Of a stretch of DNA of 64,000 nt, positions 52,400 to 61,410 are shown in pieces; position 1 is the first letter of the stretch; the number at the start of each line of letters is the position of its first letter. This DNA comes from an uncultured Lacinutrix sp. (lineage in GTDB: Bacteria; Bacteroidota; Bacteroidia; Flavobacteriales; Flavobacteriaceae), in assembly GCF_947500605.1 (NCBI RefSeq), contig NZ_CANMSJ010000005.1:124001-188000 (forward strand). Direction: 5' to 3'. Made by a program: the position numbers and the translations under genes. The notes beneath the pieces are model-generated. The model was given only the letters and a program-made list of their open reading frames with translations, was not told where the DNA came from and did not search any database.

Positions 52400-53344
52400 A
52401 TGCTAAGTAGAAGACACATTAGAATAAAAGTAATGCAAGTGCTTTATGCCTTTAGAGGTACTGAAAGTGATGATTTTTCAAAAGATCAAAGGTTTTTGTT
52501 AAACAGTATAGATAATATGTACAATCTATATTTACTAATGCTTTCTTTAATGATAGAAGTACAAAAACGTGCTGAAAATCATTTAGAGAAAACCTCTCAA
52601 AAACATTTAGCAACAGCAGAAGAAAAAAATCCTAATCGCAAGTTTGTTAACAATCAAGTGCTTGATATGCTTAAAAATAATGAGCAATTACAAGCAAAGT
52701 TTGAAGAGAATCATATTAATAATTGGGAGTTAGATTCTGAATACGTAGATGTTATCTTTAAAGAAATTTTAGCTAGCGATATCTATAAAGAATATTTAGA
52801 AACAGATACTACAACCTTTAATACCGACCGTAATTTTATTGTCGATGTATTTAAAGAAATAATTGCACCTAACGAGAAGCTTTACGACTACTTAGAAGAT
52901 AAGCATTTAACTTGGTTAGACGATCTACCTACAGTTAATACTACCATACTTAAACTGTTACGTAAAGTTAAAAAGGATGCTAGTGCATTTCACTTCTTAC
53001 CAAAACTTTATAAAGATTTAGAAGATAAAGAATTTGCTATCAAGTTGTTTAAAAAGACCTTGTTAAATCAAACAGCTTTAACAGCAGAGGTTACAAAGAA
53101 AACAACCAATTGGGATAGTGACCGTATTGCAAGTATAGATCTTATGTTACTTAAAATGGGAATTTGTGAGATTCAAAGTTTTCCATCTATACCAACAAAA
53201 GTAACTATTAATGAATATTTAGAAATTTCTAAGGAATACTCAACACCAAAAAGTAGTGTGTTTATTAACGGAATTCTAGATAAACTTACAAAAGAATATC
53301 AAACCGAAGGGAAGCTAAATAAAATTGGCCGCGGCTTGATGTAG
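52400..53344 (+). CDS. nusB: Transcription antitermination factor NusB (long form)
   Basis: 314 residues, against about 140 in E. coli. The N-terminus MLSRRHIRIKVMQVLYAF is the canonical first NusB helix, and the last 60 residues (WDSDRIASIDLMLLKMG, IPTKVTINEYLEISKEY, SVFINGILDKL) are the canonical end, so the extra ~140 residues are inserted in the middle, as known for Bacteroidota. Start at 52400 because it begins the conserved helix; an upstream extension crosses the hairpin. The function is rRNA antitermination with NusE. Confidence 0.93.
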   Translation: MLSRRHIRIKVMQVLYAFRGTESDDFSKDQRFLLNSIDNMYNLYLLMLSLMIEVQKRAENHLEKTSQKHLATAEEKNPNRKFVNNQVLDMLKNNEQLQAKFEENHINNWELDSEYVDVIFKEILASDIYKEYLETDTTTFNTDRNFIVDVFKEIIAPNEKLYDYLEDKHLTWLDDLPTVNTTILKLLRKVKKDASAFHFLPKLYKDLEDKEFAIKLFKKTLLNQTALTAEVTKKTTNWDSDRIASIDLMLLKMGICEIQSFPSIPTKVTINEYLEISKEYSTPKSSVFINGILDKLTKEYQTEGKLNKIGRGLM

Positions 53345-53366
53345 TTCAAAAATATTCTTATTTTTG
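53336..53366 (+). promoter_or_regulatory. Promoter of the DUF1573 lipoprotein gene
   Basis: TTG (53336-53338) at the end of nusB, 20-base spacer, perfect TATTTTTG (53359-53366); ATG follows at 53401. Confidence 0.7.
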
Positions 53367-53400
53367 CTTGAAATTACTAATATATTTTAAAAATTAAATT

Positions 53401-53892
53401 ATGAAAAAAGTAGTATTATTATTTAGTGCAATATGTATGATAGCATTATCTTCATGTAAAGAAGATGCAACAAATGCAGTAGACGATACTAAGGTTGCAG
53501 CAGCAGCAGTTAGAGATCAAGCAGCATCTAAATTTCCAGTAATTCAATTCAACAAATCAGAGCATGATTTTGGAGAAATTATCAATGGAACTCCAGTAGA
53601 AACTGTATTTACTTACAAAAACACAGGTGAATCTCCATTAGTAATTACAGATGTAAAAAGTTCTTGTGGTTGTACTATTCCTAAAGATTGGTCTAGAGAG
53701 CCTTTAGCTCCAGGTGAAGAAGGTAAATTTACAGTTAAATTTAACGGTAAAGGGAACAACAAAATATCTAAAGCTATTACAGTAACTGCTAACACAGAAA
53801 AAGGTAGAGAAGTAGTTAAGATTTCTGCTTTTATTAAGCCAGATCCTAATGCTCCAGCTAAAGCAACTCCATTATCTCCAGTAATTAAGTAA
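53401..53892 (+). CDS. DUF1573 domain lipoprotein
   Basis: 163 residues. Lipoprotein signal with lipobox LSSC (C19). The domain (residues 45-145) has the DUF1573 pattern: FNKSEHDFGEI, VFTYKNTGESPLVITDVKSSCGCT, WSREPLAPGEEGKFTVKFN, and is an immunoglobulin-like fold. The CGCT cysteines are conserved. Found throughout Bacteroidota, of unknown function. Its stop codon overlaps the next start by one base, so it is co-transcribed with yajC. Confidence 0.93.
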   Translation: MKKVVLLFSAICMIALSSCKEDATNAVDDTKVAAAAVRDQAASKFPVIQFNKSEHDFGEIINGTPVETVFTYKNTGESPLVITDVKSSCGCTIPKDWSREPLAPGEEGKFTVKFNGKGNNKISKAITVTANTEKGREVVKISAFIKPDPNAPAKATPLSPVIK

Positions 53893-54185
53893 TGGGCGAT
53901 CTTACAAGTATGCTACCTATAGTAGCCATGTTTGCTGTTGTGTATTTCTTTATGATTGCACCACAGATGAAACGTGCTAAAAACGAAAAAAAATTCGCTG
54001 CAGAGTTAAAGCGTGGCGATAAAATAGTTACTAAAAGCGGGATGCATGGTAAAATTGTAGAATTTAACGAGAAAGATAATAGTTGCGTAATAGAAACTAT
54101 GTCTGGAAAATTAAAATTCGATCGTGCTGCTATTTCAATGGAAAGTAGTAGAGCGTTAAATGCTCCAGTAAAAGAGAAAAAGTAA
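53892..54185 (+). CDS. yajC: Preprotein translocase subunit YajC
   Basis: 97 residues, one N-terminal transmembrane segment (about 5-24), then the conserved MIAPQMKRAKNEKKFAAELKRGDKIVTKSGMHGKI. This accessory protein of SecDF associates with the Sec translocon. The one-base overlap with the DUF1573 gene couples translation. SecDF is not in the window. Confidence 0.95.
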   Translation: MGDLTSMLPIVAMFAVVYFFMIAPQMKRAKNEKKFAAELKRGDKIVTKSGMHGKIVEFNEKDNSCVIETMSGKLKFDRAAISMESSRALNAPVKEKK

Positions 54186-54204
54186 TTATATTTATTACAT
54201 ATTT

Positions 54205-54236
54205 AAAACCTCAAGTTAACGCTTGAGGTTTTTTTT
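54205..54236 (+). terminator. Rho-independent terminator after yajC
   Basis: Stem AAAACCTCAAG with CTTGAGGTTTT, six-base loop, then Ts to 54236. Confidence 0.9.
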
Positions 54237-54283
54237 GTTTAAAACAGTTCTGCTACTATATACCTATAAAAAGAGAAGTCCAT

Positions 54284-54313
54284 TTGTTTTACATTTAGCG
54301 ATGTACTATCTTG
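54284..54313 (+). promoter_or_regulatory. Possible promoter of the LacI-type regulator
   Basis: TTG (54284-54286), 20-base spacer, TATCTTG (54307-54313), one T short of TAnnTTTG. Confidence 0.4.
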
Positions 54314-54336
54314 TTATGATATAACCTATTTTTATT

Positions 54337-55344
54337 ATGATTACTCTTAAAGAATTAGCCGAAAAACTCAACGTTTCTATATCAACTGTTTCCAAATCAT
54401 TAAACGGAAGCAGTGAGATTGGAGAGGCGACTGTTTCTCGTGTAAAAGAGGCCGCTAAATTGTATAACTACAAACCCAATAGAGCAGCACTTAATTTAAA
54501 GAATAGTAAAACCAAGACTATAGGTGTAATTATACCTAATATATTAAATCACTTCTTTGCTAAAGTATTATTTGGTATCGAAAAAGAATCTGCAAAACTA
54601 GGATACAACATTATAACCTGCCTGTCTAACGAGTTATACGCAAAAGAAGCTAATAGTTTAGAGTTATTAGCAAATGGTAGCGTAGATGGCTTTATTATGT
54701 CTATAGCAGAAGAAACCCAAAAAGAAAATAAAAGCGACCATTTCAAGGACATAATCAATCAAAAAATTCCCATTTTAATGTTCGATCGTGTTACGGACGA
54801 TATCGATTGTGATAAAGTTATTATGAACGATTTTCAAGCAGCCTATAGCGCAACTACACATTTAATAAAAGAAGGTCGAAAAAACATTGTTTTAATTAAT
54901 AATATAGATGATTTAAGTGTTGGTAAACTAAGATCAAAAGGTTGTTTTAAGGCTATTGAAGATGCTAAACACTATGGTTGCAACTTAACAGAATTAAAGG
55001 TTCCTGAAACTTCAGAACTAGAAAAAGAAATCGATTTATTTTTTAAGAATAATAAAACAATAGATGGTGTTATTTCTATTGATAATATTTCTGGAGTTAT
55101 TGCATTAAATACAGCTACTAAGAAAGGTTATAATGTGCCAAAGGATTTATCGGTAATAGGTTTTAGCGATGATAATGTTTTACCTTTTACAAGTCCTAAA
55201 TTATCTACAGTTACTCAACATAGTGATGCTGTTGGTGAAGCTTCTGTACAGTTAATGATTAAACGTTTAGAGTCTAAAGAATCTTTAGAAACCGTAGTAA
55301 AAACTATCGATTTTTCCCTCAATTTAAGAGAGACAACATTATAA
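54337..55344 (+). CDS. LacI-family transcriptional regulator
   Basis: 335 residues. N-terminal helix-turn-helix: ITLKELAEKLNVSISTVSKSLNG, then the hinge helix region YNYKPNRAALNLKNSKTKTIG. The periplasmic-binding-protein-like ligand domain follows from residue 60, ending DLSVIGFSDDNVLPFTSPKLSTVTQ. The gene next to it is not an obvious sugar operon, so its target is unclear; it might regulate a distant catabolic cluster. Unlinked regulators of this type in Bacteroidota control polysaccharide use. Confidence 0.94.
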   Translation: MITLKELAEKLNVSISTVSKSLNGSSEIGEATVSRVKEAAKLYNYKPNRAALNLKNSKTKTIGVIIPNILNHFFAKVLFGIEKESAKLGYNIITCLSNELYAKEANSLELLANGSVDGFIMSIAEETQKENKSDHFKDIINQKIPILMFDRVTDDIDCDKVIMNDFQAAYSATTHLIKEGRKNIVLINNIDDLSVGKLRSKGCFKAIEDAKHYGCNLTELKVPETSELEKEIDLFFKNNKTIDGVISIDNISGVIALNTATKKGYNVPKDLSVIGFSDDNVLPFTSPKLSTVTQHSDAVGEASVQLMIKRLESKESLETVVKTIDFSLNLRETTL

Positions 55345-55399
55345 GATTTGTTTTAAGAAACTCTATTGGCTTACTTATTAAAATATGAGTTATGCTTTG

Positions 55400-55999
55400 C
55401 TAGCAATTTTTATACTTATCATGTAAACCACCTCCTTTTAATATCATTGCTTTAATTTTTTCAAGTCTTGATATTTTAGTTTTATCGCGTTTTGCTTCAA
55501 TTATATAATTACAATATTCTCTTTGGCAGGATGGAGAAAGTTTATTAAAAGCAGTTTTAAAGCTAGTGTCGTTTTTTATTGCTTCAGTTAAAAGTTCTGG
55601 AATAACAACATCTTTTTTTGTGGTACGTTCAGGTTTTAATGCCTTACCTAGCTTTTGATTTTCAATAGCTTCTTTAATGTAGGCTAAAACTACAGGTTTA
55701 TTTATGTCTTCTATAGTTTCAAAACGCATTTGTCGTAGTGCCTTTGTTTTTTCTTGGGCTTGTTCTAAGCAGTTTTGTTCATCTTTTAAAAACACACCAT
55801 TAAAAAACCAAATACAAAAGTGTTTTTTAAAAGCACCTAAACCTAAAACGTTTTTACCGTTAATGCTGTAAACAGGAGCGTTCCATTTAATGTTTTCTTC
55901 CATGTTTAATGACGTAATTAAGTCTCTCAAATTTTCTAGAGGAGTTTTAAAATGATCATTTATTTCAATATACTCTTCTACAGATGTTGGTTTTTTCAT
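55400..55999 (-). CDS. DUF1801 / YdeI-family protein
   Basis: 199 residues. N-terminal DUF1801 region (TSVEEYIEIN, MEENIKWNAPVYSINGKNVLGLGAFKKHFCIWFF) and C-terminal OmdA/YdeI-like region (YCNYIIEAKRDKTKISRLEKIKAMI). The order DUF1801 then YdeI-like is common in one-piece flavobacterial proteins. Function not known; YdeI relatives are associated with outer-membrane permeability. Single gene on the - strand. Confidence 0.88.
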   Translation of the reverse strand: MKKPTSVEEYIEINDHFKTPLENLRDLITSLNMEENIKWNAPVYSINGKNVLGLGAFKKHFCIWFFNGVFLKDEQNCLEQAQEKTKALRQMRFETIEDINKPVVLAYIKEAIENQKLGKALKPERTTKKDVVIPELLTEAIKNDTSFKTAFNKLSPSCQREYCNYIIEAKRDKTKISRLEKIKAMILKGGGLHDKYKNC

Positions 56000-56111
56000 A
56001 ATAAACTATATGTATTGTAAAAATACACTTTTAGCATAAAACTATTTTTAATTCTATGTTATTGTTAGTCAAAATAATACAACTAATTGTTTTTAATTAG
56101 TCTAAATAAGC

Positions 56112-56142
56112 TTTGTGATTTTAGTTTTGAATTATATATTTG
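56112..56142 (+). promoter_or_regulatory. Promoter of the TonB-dependent receptor gene
   Basis: TTTG (56112-56115), 19-base spacer, perfect TATATTTG (56135-56142). It fixes the ATG at 56177 over an in-frame start at 56087. An imperfect palindrome ACTAATT (56082-56088) / AATTAGT (56095-56101) lies 10 bases before the -33 element. Confidence 0.7.
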
Positions 56143-56176
56143 CGTTTTATTTATAATAAATCTAAATAACAAACCG

Positions 56177-58555
56177 ATGTATACAAGATTAAGTTTACTT
56201 TTTATTCTAATTGTACAATTCTCCTTTTCACAAGCAGCACTTAAAGGTAGCATTGTAAACCAAAACAATGAAAGCATTCCTTTTGCTTCTGTAATTATTA
56301 AAAACACGAACTATGGAGCTTCTGCAGATGCTGATGGTAATTTTAAAATTAATGCTATTGAAGCTGGAGATTATATCTTAAAAATATCTTCTGTGGGTTA
56401 CACGACTTTAGAATATGCTATAGCTATTAATAATAGCCAAACACAAAGTATAAAAATAGAATTAACAACGGACGGAAGCCTAGAAGAAGTAGAGGTTTTT
56501 GGAAGTCGTTTTACTCATCCAGATAAAATAGAGGCATTAACAAGATTACCACTAGAACCTTACGATCAAATACAAAGTATCTCTATTATTTCAGAAAAAT
56601 TAATAGAGCAGCAAGGAAATTTAACTATTTCTGATGCAACAAAAAATGTTCCTGGTGTATATACATTTGCAACTTATGGAAATAAGAGAGAAAGTATGTC
56701 TTCTCGAGGATTTCGTGGTATTCCTATTCTAAAAAATGGTGTTCGTGTGCATTCCGATTTTAGAGGTACAGGAATTTTAACAGACATGCAAGGAGTCGAT
56801 AATATTCAAGTATTAAAAGGTGCCGCAGCAATAACTCAAGGTGTAGCTACAGATATAGGTAGTCCGGGTGGAATAATAAATATTGTGACTAAAACACCTA
56901 AATATTATTTTGGAGGAAATGCTTCTTTACGTTTAGGAAGCTTTGGTCAAGCAAGAACAACATTTGATGTGTTTGGACCATTAGCAGAAACCGAAAATGT
57001 AGCTTTTAGAATTAATGGTGCTTTAGAACGTGCCGATAGTTACAGAAGCGGAATATCGTCAGACCGTTTTTATATTAATCCTTCGTTAGAATGGAAAGTG
57101 GACGATAAAACTAAAGTAACTCTTGAAATGGATTATTTTGAAGATAGTAGAACTCCAGATTTAGGTACAGTTAATTTAGGTGCTAACGATAAAAATAATA
57201 TTTACGATTTACCAGAGAGCCAGTTTTTAGGTTTTGCAAACGATAAATCTTTAACAACAAGTACGTCTTATTCTATTAGGTTTGATAGAGAACTTTCTAA
57301 TAATTTAACCTTAAAAGCTGCACTTTATAAGTCTAATTTAGATTTAGACGATAAAGGAGCAAGTTTAGGAAATGTAATTGAAGATGAATTAGGAGCACCA
57401 ATTTATAACCAAGTTAAAAGAGGTTATACAACGTCTACACGTAGCGATGATAATAGTGTATTACAGTTTGATTTAATTGGTGAAGATGTAAATACAGGTA
57501 GTATTTCTCATACTTTTCAAGTAGGATTCGATTATAGAACAATTAACTATAGTACATTCTCTCAAAGTGTTGCAACTGTTGATAGTATTAATGTTTTTAC
57601 AGCGAATACCCATGTTTTACCAAGTGATTTAGCTTTTTCTGCTCCTATTACTGCTGGTGCGAAGTCTAAAGCTTTAGGTTTTGTAGCGCAAGATGTTATT
57701 ACTTTTAATAAATATTTAAAAACATTTATTGGTTTACGTTATAGTAAAACACAATCTATTACAGTAACAGAAACTACAGAAAGCGATGCTTTTAATCCAT
57801 TATTTGGTGTAATTGTATCTCCATTTAAAAATGTTAATGTGTTTACATCTTATACAAACAGTTCTTATCCAAGAACAGCTACACGTTTAGATGTTAATGG
57901 AAGTGAGCTTGGTAACGAACGTTTTGATCAATTTGAAGCTGGAATAAAAACAAATTGGTTAGACAGTAGATTACGTTTTAATTTTACATTCTTTAAAATT
58001 AATAATAAGGATATTAATTTACCTGTTTACGATGAAAATTGGGTAGCTACTGGTTATTTTCAAAAAGGAGGAAATGACGAACGTAAAGGAATAGAGGTAG
58101 AGTTAAGTGGTCGCGTTTTAGAAAATCTAGAAGTTATTACAGGTTACTCTTATATAGATGCACAATATAAGGAGCATACATCTTATGTATATGGTTCTGC
58201 ACCGTTAAACACACCTAAACATACTTTTAATGCTTATGCTAATTATAGTTTTAAACAACGTTTAAAAGGATTGTCTATAGGAGCAGGAGTGTATTATACA
58301 GGCGAAAGACCAATTAACGATTGGAGTTCTGGAGCAGTTACGCATGAAGGTATTGTGCCAAATCAAGAACCTTTTAATGTAGAGGCTTATACTCAAGTTA
58401 ATGTGCAAGCAGGCTACAGATTTAATAAACATTGGAACACAAGATTGTTATTAAATAATGCCTTTAATGAAATAGGTTACAATGCATACAGAACTAGTTT
58501 TATAAACCAAACAGACCCTAGAAATTTCTCGGGAATATTAACTTACTCTTTCTAA
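56177..58555 (+). CDS. TonB-dependent siderophore-type receptor
   Basis: 792 residues from the chosen ATG. Signal peptide ending FSFSQ (1-18), an N-terminal carboxypeptidase-like domain (about 20-100: ALKGSIVNQNNESIPFASVIIKNTNYGASADADGNFKI), a plug domain (about 125-245, with RLPLEPYDQIQSISII and GVYTFATYGNKRESMSSRGFRG) and a 22-strand barrel ending in an aromatic Phe (GILTYSF). The plug and RGFRGIPILKNGVRV segment match TonB-dependent siderophore receptors (FhuA/FoxA-like). No iron-uptake genes are nearby. Substrate unknown. Confidence 0.92.
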   Translation: MYTRLSLLFILIVQFSFSQAALKGSIVNQNNESIPFASVIIKNTNYGASADADGNFKINAIEAGDYILKISSVGYTTLEYAIAINNSQTQSIKIELTTDGSLEEVEVFGSRFTHPDKIEALTRLPLEPYDQIQSISIISEKLIEQQGNLTISDATKNVPGVYTFATYGNKRESMSSRGFRGIPILKNGVRVHSDFRGTGILTDMQGVDNIQVLKGAAAITQGVATDIGSPGGIINIVTKTPKYYFGGNASLRLGSFGQARTTFDVFGPLAETENVAFRINGALERADSYRSGISSDRFYINPSLEWKVDDKTKVTLEMDYFEDSRTPDLGTVNLGANDKNNIYDLPESQFLGFANDKSLTTSTSYSIRFDRELSNNLTLKAALYKSNLDLDDKGASLGNVIEDELGAPIYNQVKRGYTTSTRSDDNSVLQFDLIGEDVNTGSISHTFQVGFDYRTINYSTFSQSVATVDSINVFTANTHVLPSDLAFSAPITAGAKSKALGFVAQDVITFNKYLKTFIGLRYSKTQSITVTETTESDAFNPLFGVIVSPFKNVNVFTSYTNSSYPRTATRLDVNGSELGNERFDQFEAGIKTNWLDSRLRFNFTFFKINNKDINLPVYDENWVATGYFQKGGNDERKGIEVELSGRVLENLEVITGYSYIDAQYKEHTSYVYGSAPLNTPKHTFNAYANYSFKQRLKGLSIGAGVYYTGERPINDWSSGAVTHEGIVPNQEPFNVEAYTQVNVQAGYRFNKHWNTRLLLNNAFNEIGYNAYRTSFINQTDPRNFSGILTYSF

Positions 58556-58614
58556 ATTTTAGCGTTATTTGCTTGTTGTTTTGTAAAGCGAATTTTAAGT
58601 AAAATTAAAAACGG

Positions 58615-58652
58615 AAAAAGCCAGTTATAAAATATTATAACTGGCTTTTTTT
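58615..58652. terminator. Bidirectional terminator
   Basis: Perfect 16-bp stem AAAAAGCCAGTTATAA (58615-58630) with its complement 58635-58650, four-base loop, flanked by A and T tracts. Separates the TonB-dependent receptor from the opposite-strand genes. Confidence 0.95.
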
Positions 58653-58689
58653 ATAATAATAACCGTAAACTAATAAAGACTATAGTTTT

Positions 58690-59100
58690 CTATAGAAAGC
58701 TAATATCGTTTTTAAAACTATGTTCTGTTGGCCTTAAGAGTATTAAGTAAATTAGAATTAATATTCCAAAAAGTATAAACTCTGGTTTTAAAAATAAAAT
58801 AACAAATGCAGAACCTTCTAAAATAGCCCAACGTGCTATAGAAGCTGTTTGAAATATGCTAAAGTTAAAATCTTCCGTAGCATTTTTATCTGCTTTTTTT
58901 AGTAAAAACTTATATATAAAGTTACTTGCAACAAATGCTAATAGTGGTATTGCTATATATAGGTAATCGTCTGTAGAAACCTCCGTGATGTTAAAAATAT
59001 CACTAATAGAATTTATATTAGATAATATAGTAAAGGCAACAATAACACCAGCACATAAGGCTAAGTGAATAATTTGTAATGTTTTAATGTTTGGCTTCAT
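58690..59100 (-). CDS. Small integral membrane protein of unknown function
   Basis: 136 residues with four hydrophobic segments (MKPNIKTLQIIHLALCAGVIV, then YLYIAIPLLAFVASNFIY, ARWAILEGSAFVILFL, FILFGILILIYLILL). I recognise no named family. The ATG at 59100 gives a 4-base gap to the upstream DUF2200 gene; an in-frame ATG at 59118 would overlap it by 14 bases. Co-transcription with DUF2200 is likely. Confidence 0.75.
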   Translation of the reverse strand: MKPNIKTLQIIHLALCAGVIVAFTILSNINSISDIFNITEVSTDDYLYIAIPLLAFVASNFIYKFLLKKADKNATEDFNFSIFQTASIARWAILEGSAFVILFLKPEFILFGILILIYLILLRPTEHSFKNDISFL

Positions 59101-59104
59101 AAGT

Positions 59105-59473
59105 TTATTTTTTAACACGTAAAATCTTGTCCATTTTACGTCCTCTAGCTAGTTCTTCTATTAGTTTATCTAAATAACGTGCTTGTTTGGTTAAAGGTGT
59201 TTCTATATCTTCTATTCTGTAACCACATATTACGCCTTTAATAAGTTCTGCATTTGGGTTTAATGTTGCACGTTCAAAGAAGGTTTTAAAAGTTACTTTC
59301 TCATCAATTAACTCTTGTAGCTTTTCTTCGTTAAAACCGGTTAGCCATTCAATTACAGTGTGTAACTCTTTAATTGTTCTGCCTTTTTTTTCAACTTTGG
59401 TAACGTAATGCGGATAAACAGAAAAAAACTTCATTTCTGCAACTCTTTTATCGTGTTCAGGTGTTGTGGTCAT
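59105..59473 (-). CDS. DUF2200 domain protein
   Basis: 122 residues; RVAEMKFFSVYPHYVTKVEKKGRT and EVIEWLTGF-type IEWLTGFNEEKLQELI identify the DUF2200 family. No transmembrane segment; function unknown. First gene of the - strand pair with the small membrane protein. Confidence 0.9.
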   Translation of the reverse strand: MTTTPEHDKRVAEMKFFSVYPHYVTKVEKKGRTIKELHTVIEWLTGFNEEKLQELIDEKVTFKTFFERATLNPNAELIKGVICGYRIEDIETPLTKQARYLDKLIEELARGRKMDKILRVKK

Positions 59474-59527
59474 AGTATATTGTTTGATCTTAAAAATATG
59501 AAAATTTAATGACAGTTAATTCAGTAG

Positions 59528-59965
59528 TTAACTGTGCTTTTTCCAATATTTTTTTCCGTAGCTGCAAAATATTTCTTCACCAGATTTAATTTTCTTAGTT
59601 GCTTTTAAGCAAACATTGTCATCTGTATCTAAAGTGATTTCTGCATTTTTTTTAAAGCCACTATTAATAGCATCGTTGGCATACTTTGCAAAGCAGTCTG
59701 TATGCATGCTGTCCATAATAGTGCCATCTAATAAATTTATAAAATAACGATCGTTGTTTTGTTTGGCTCTTTTTTCGGCCTCTTTAGCATCGAGAATTTC
59801 TCCTTTAAACAATGTTATTATTTCATTTTTAAAGATATCTATTGCTGTAAATAATCCATTGCCAGCATTTTTAATTTGAGAAGCCTTAGTGTATAGATAA
59901 TCTTCCTCTGGAGCTTCAATAGTATTTGTTTCTATGTAGTTGTTTTCAGGATTATCTACTTTCAA
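59528..59965 (-). CDS. SET-domain protein, putative lysine methyltransferase
   Basis: 145 residues, essentially one SET domain: GNGLFTAIDIFKNEII, CFAKYANDAINSG (the position of the NHS motif is filled by AND, so one conserved residue differs), GEEIFCSYGKKYW. S-adenosylmethionine binding and protein-lysine methylation are family knowledge; bacterial targets are largely unknown. Start is TTG, no in-frame ATG upstream. The first 25 residues are Asn/Glu-rich. Confidence 0.85.
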   Translation of the reverse strand: MKVDNPENNYIETNTIEAPEEDYLYTKASQIKNAGNGLFTAIDIFKNEIITLFKGEILDAKEAEKRAKQNNDRYFINLLDGTIMDSMHTDCFAKYANDAINSGFKKNAEITLDTDDNVCLKATKKIKSGEEIFCSYGKKYWKKHS

Positions 59966-60009
59966 TTTTAAAATATTTTGATTTTATATTAATGCTTAAA
60001 AAATCTAAT

Positions 60010-60318
60010 TTAAGCTTTATTACTGTTATTCATTTTATGCTTTAATTTTTTTATAAGAATTACTGCTAAAGCACCTCCTAAAAATGAAACAATACAGTTG
60101 ATAATAAATAACCAAAGATGAAACGCTCCGTTTTCCATTATAGAAAAAGGATTAAAACCCAATCGTCCAAAAGACTTAATTAAGAATATACTACCAAAAA
60201 CACCGGCAATTGTATTGCCTATTAAACCAAACGAGTATTTTTTTAAGGCATAACCAGTACTGTTTGCACCAATTATACCAATAAGAATACTAATTAAGGA
60301 AATTAAAGTATCGGTCAT
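60010..60318 (-). CDS. Small membrane protein, YeaQ/GlsB-like
   Basis: 102 residues with three hydrophobic segments. GLIGNTIAGVFGSIFLI resembles the glycine-rich repeat of transglycosylase-associated/GlsB membrane proteins, although the rest is divergent. It starts 15 bases after the cydB stop on the same strand, so it may be co-transcribed with the oxidase. Function unknown. Confidence 0.6.
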   Translation of the reverse strand: MTDTLISLISILIGIIGANSTGYALKKYSFGLIGNTIAGVFGSIFLIKSFGRLGFNPFSIMENGAFHLWLFIINCIVSFLGGALAVILIKKLKHKMNNSNKA

Positions 60319-60333
60319 AACAGTGGCTTTAAA

Positions 60334-61407
60334 TTAATGTCCGTAATCCATTTTATCAATTTTTCCTCCCATTAGCCTTTTTTGGATAATCATATAGACA
60401 AAAAGAAGAATGAAACCTATAATTCCCCAATTAAGGGCTACAGATAAACCATACTCCGAAGCCGAAGTATTATAGATGGTTAAAGACTCGTTAACGTTAT
60501 TAATGGATGGTAAAATTACTGGGAATAACGATGCTAGAGAAGAGGTTATGCCACCTAATACCAATAAGGTTGAAAAGGTAAAGCCGTAGCTCTCTTTTTT
60601 TAATTTCTTAATAAAGAATAAGCCAACTAGTCCTGTTAAATATATAATAGGAAAAAGTATTAAATAAGGTCTAGTAATAAAATTATCTAAAGCATTTGGG
60701 TTTACTTTTAGCCATACAATTACAGAGAAAATGGTAAGTATAACAAGCGCAATATTTAGTTTGAAAATAATCTTTTTAAGTTTGTTGTTTATAGATGAAT
60801 TGGTTTTTAAAATAATCCAATTGGCACCATGTATTGCTAAGGTAACAACAGATATTATGCCTATAATAATTGTAAACCAATCTATAATTCCTGGTGTTTT
60901 ACTTAATGGACTAAATGTACTATCCCATAAGGGTAAGAAAAAGTAATGACCTTCATAAGTCGAGACTCCGTTTTCTACACCACCTAAATTTACACCTCTA
61001 ACAATGTTACCTAATGCGATACCAAAAAACAAGGCTAATAATAAACTTGCTACTCCAAAGGATTTATCCCAAATGTCTTTCCACATTTGATAGTTAAACT
61101 GTCCTCTAAACTCTAATCCAATAGCTCTAAAAATAATTAACCACAGCACTATTATTAACGGTAAATAAAAGCCACTAAATACCGAAGCATAGAAGGTCGG
61201 GAACGCCATAAAAAGCATACCACCTGCGGCTACTAGCCAAACTTCGTTAGAATCCCAAAATAAACCAGCAGACTTAGCTATAACTTCTTTATCCTCTTCT
61301 TTTTTAGCAAAGAATAAATGAATAATTCCTGTTCCAAAATCGTAACCATCTAAAATAAAAAACATGGCTAAAACAATAGCTATTATTATGTACCAAAATA
61401 CTTCCAT
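60334..61407 (-). CDS. cydB: Cytochrome bd ubiquinol oxidase subunit II
   Basis: 357 residues, nine hydrophobic segments. The N-terminal block FFILDGYDFGTGIIHLF, where the aspartates matter for heme b595/proton uptake, and WDSNEVWLVAAGGMLFMAFP are characteristic. It is translated right after cydA (3-base gap). With CydA it forms the high-affinity bd oxidase that reduces oxygen to water with quinol. Confidence 0.95.
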   Translation of the reverse strand: MEVFWYIIIAIVLAMFFILDGYDFGTGIIHLFFAKKEEDKEVIAKSAGLFWDSNEVWLVAAGGMLFMAFPTFYASVFSGFYLPLIIVLWLIIFRAIGLEFRGQFNYQMWKDIWDKSFGVASLLLALFFGIALGNIVRGVNLGGVENGVSTYEGHYFFLPLWDSTFSPLSKTPGIIDWFTIIIGIISVVTLAIHGANWIILKTNSSINNKLKKIIFKLNIALVILTIFSVIVWLKVNPNALDNFITRPYLILFPIIYLTGLVGLFFIKKLKKESYGFTFSTLLVLGGITSSLASLFPVILPSINNVNESLTIYNTSASEYGLSVALNWGIIGFILLFVYMIIQKRLMGGKIDKMDYGH

Positions 61408-61410
61408 AAT

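Noticed and set aside
56087-56176. Longer N-terminus of the TonB-dependent receptor
   Set aside because: It overlaps a perfect promoter (56112-56142) and would place a hydrophobic stretch ahead of a normal signal peptide that starts at 56177.
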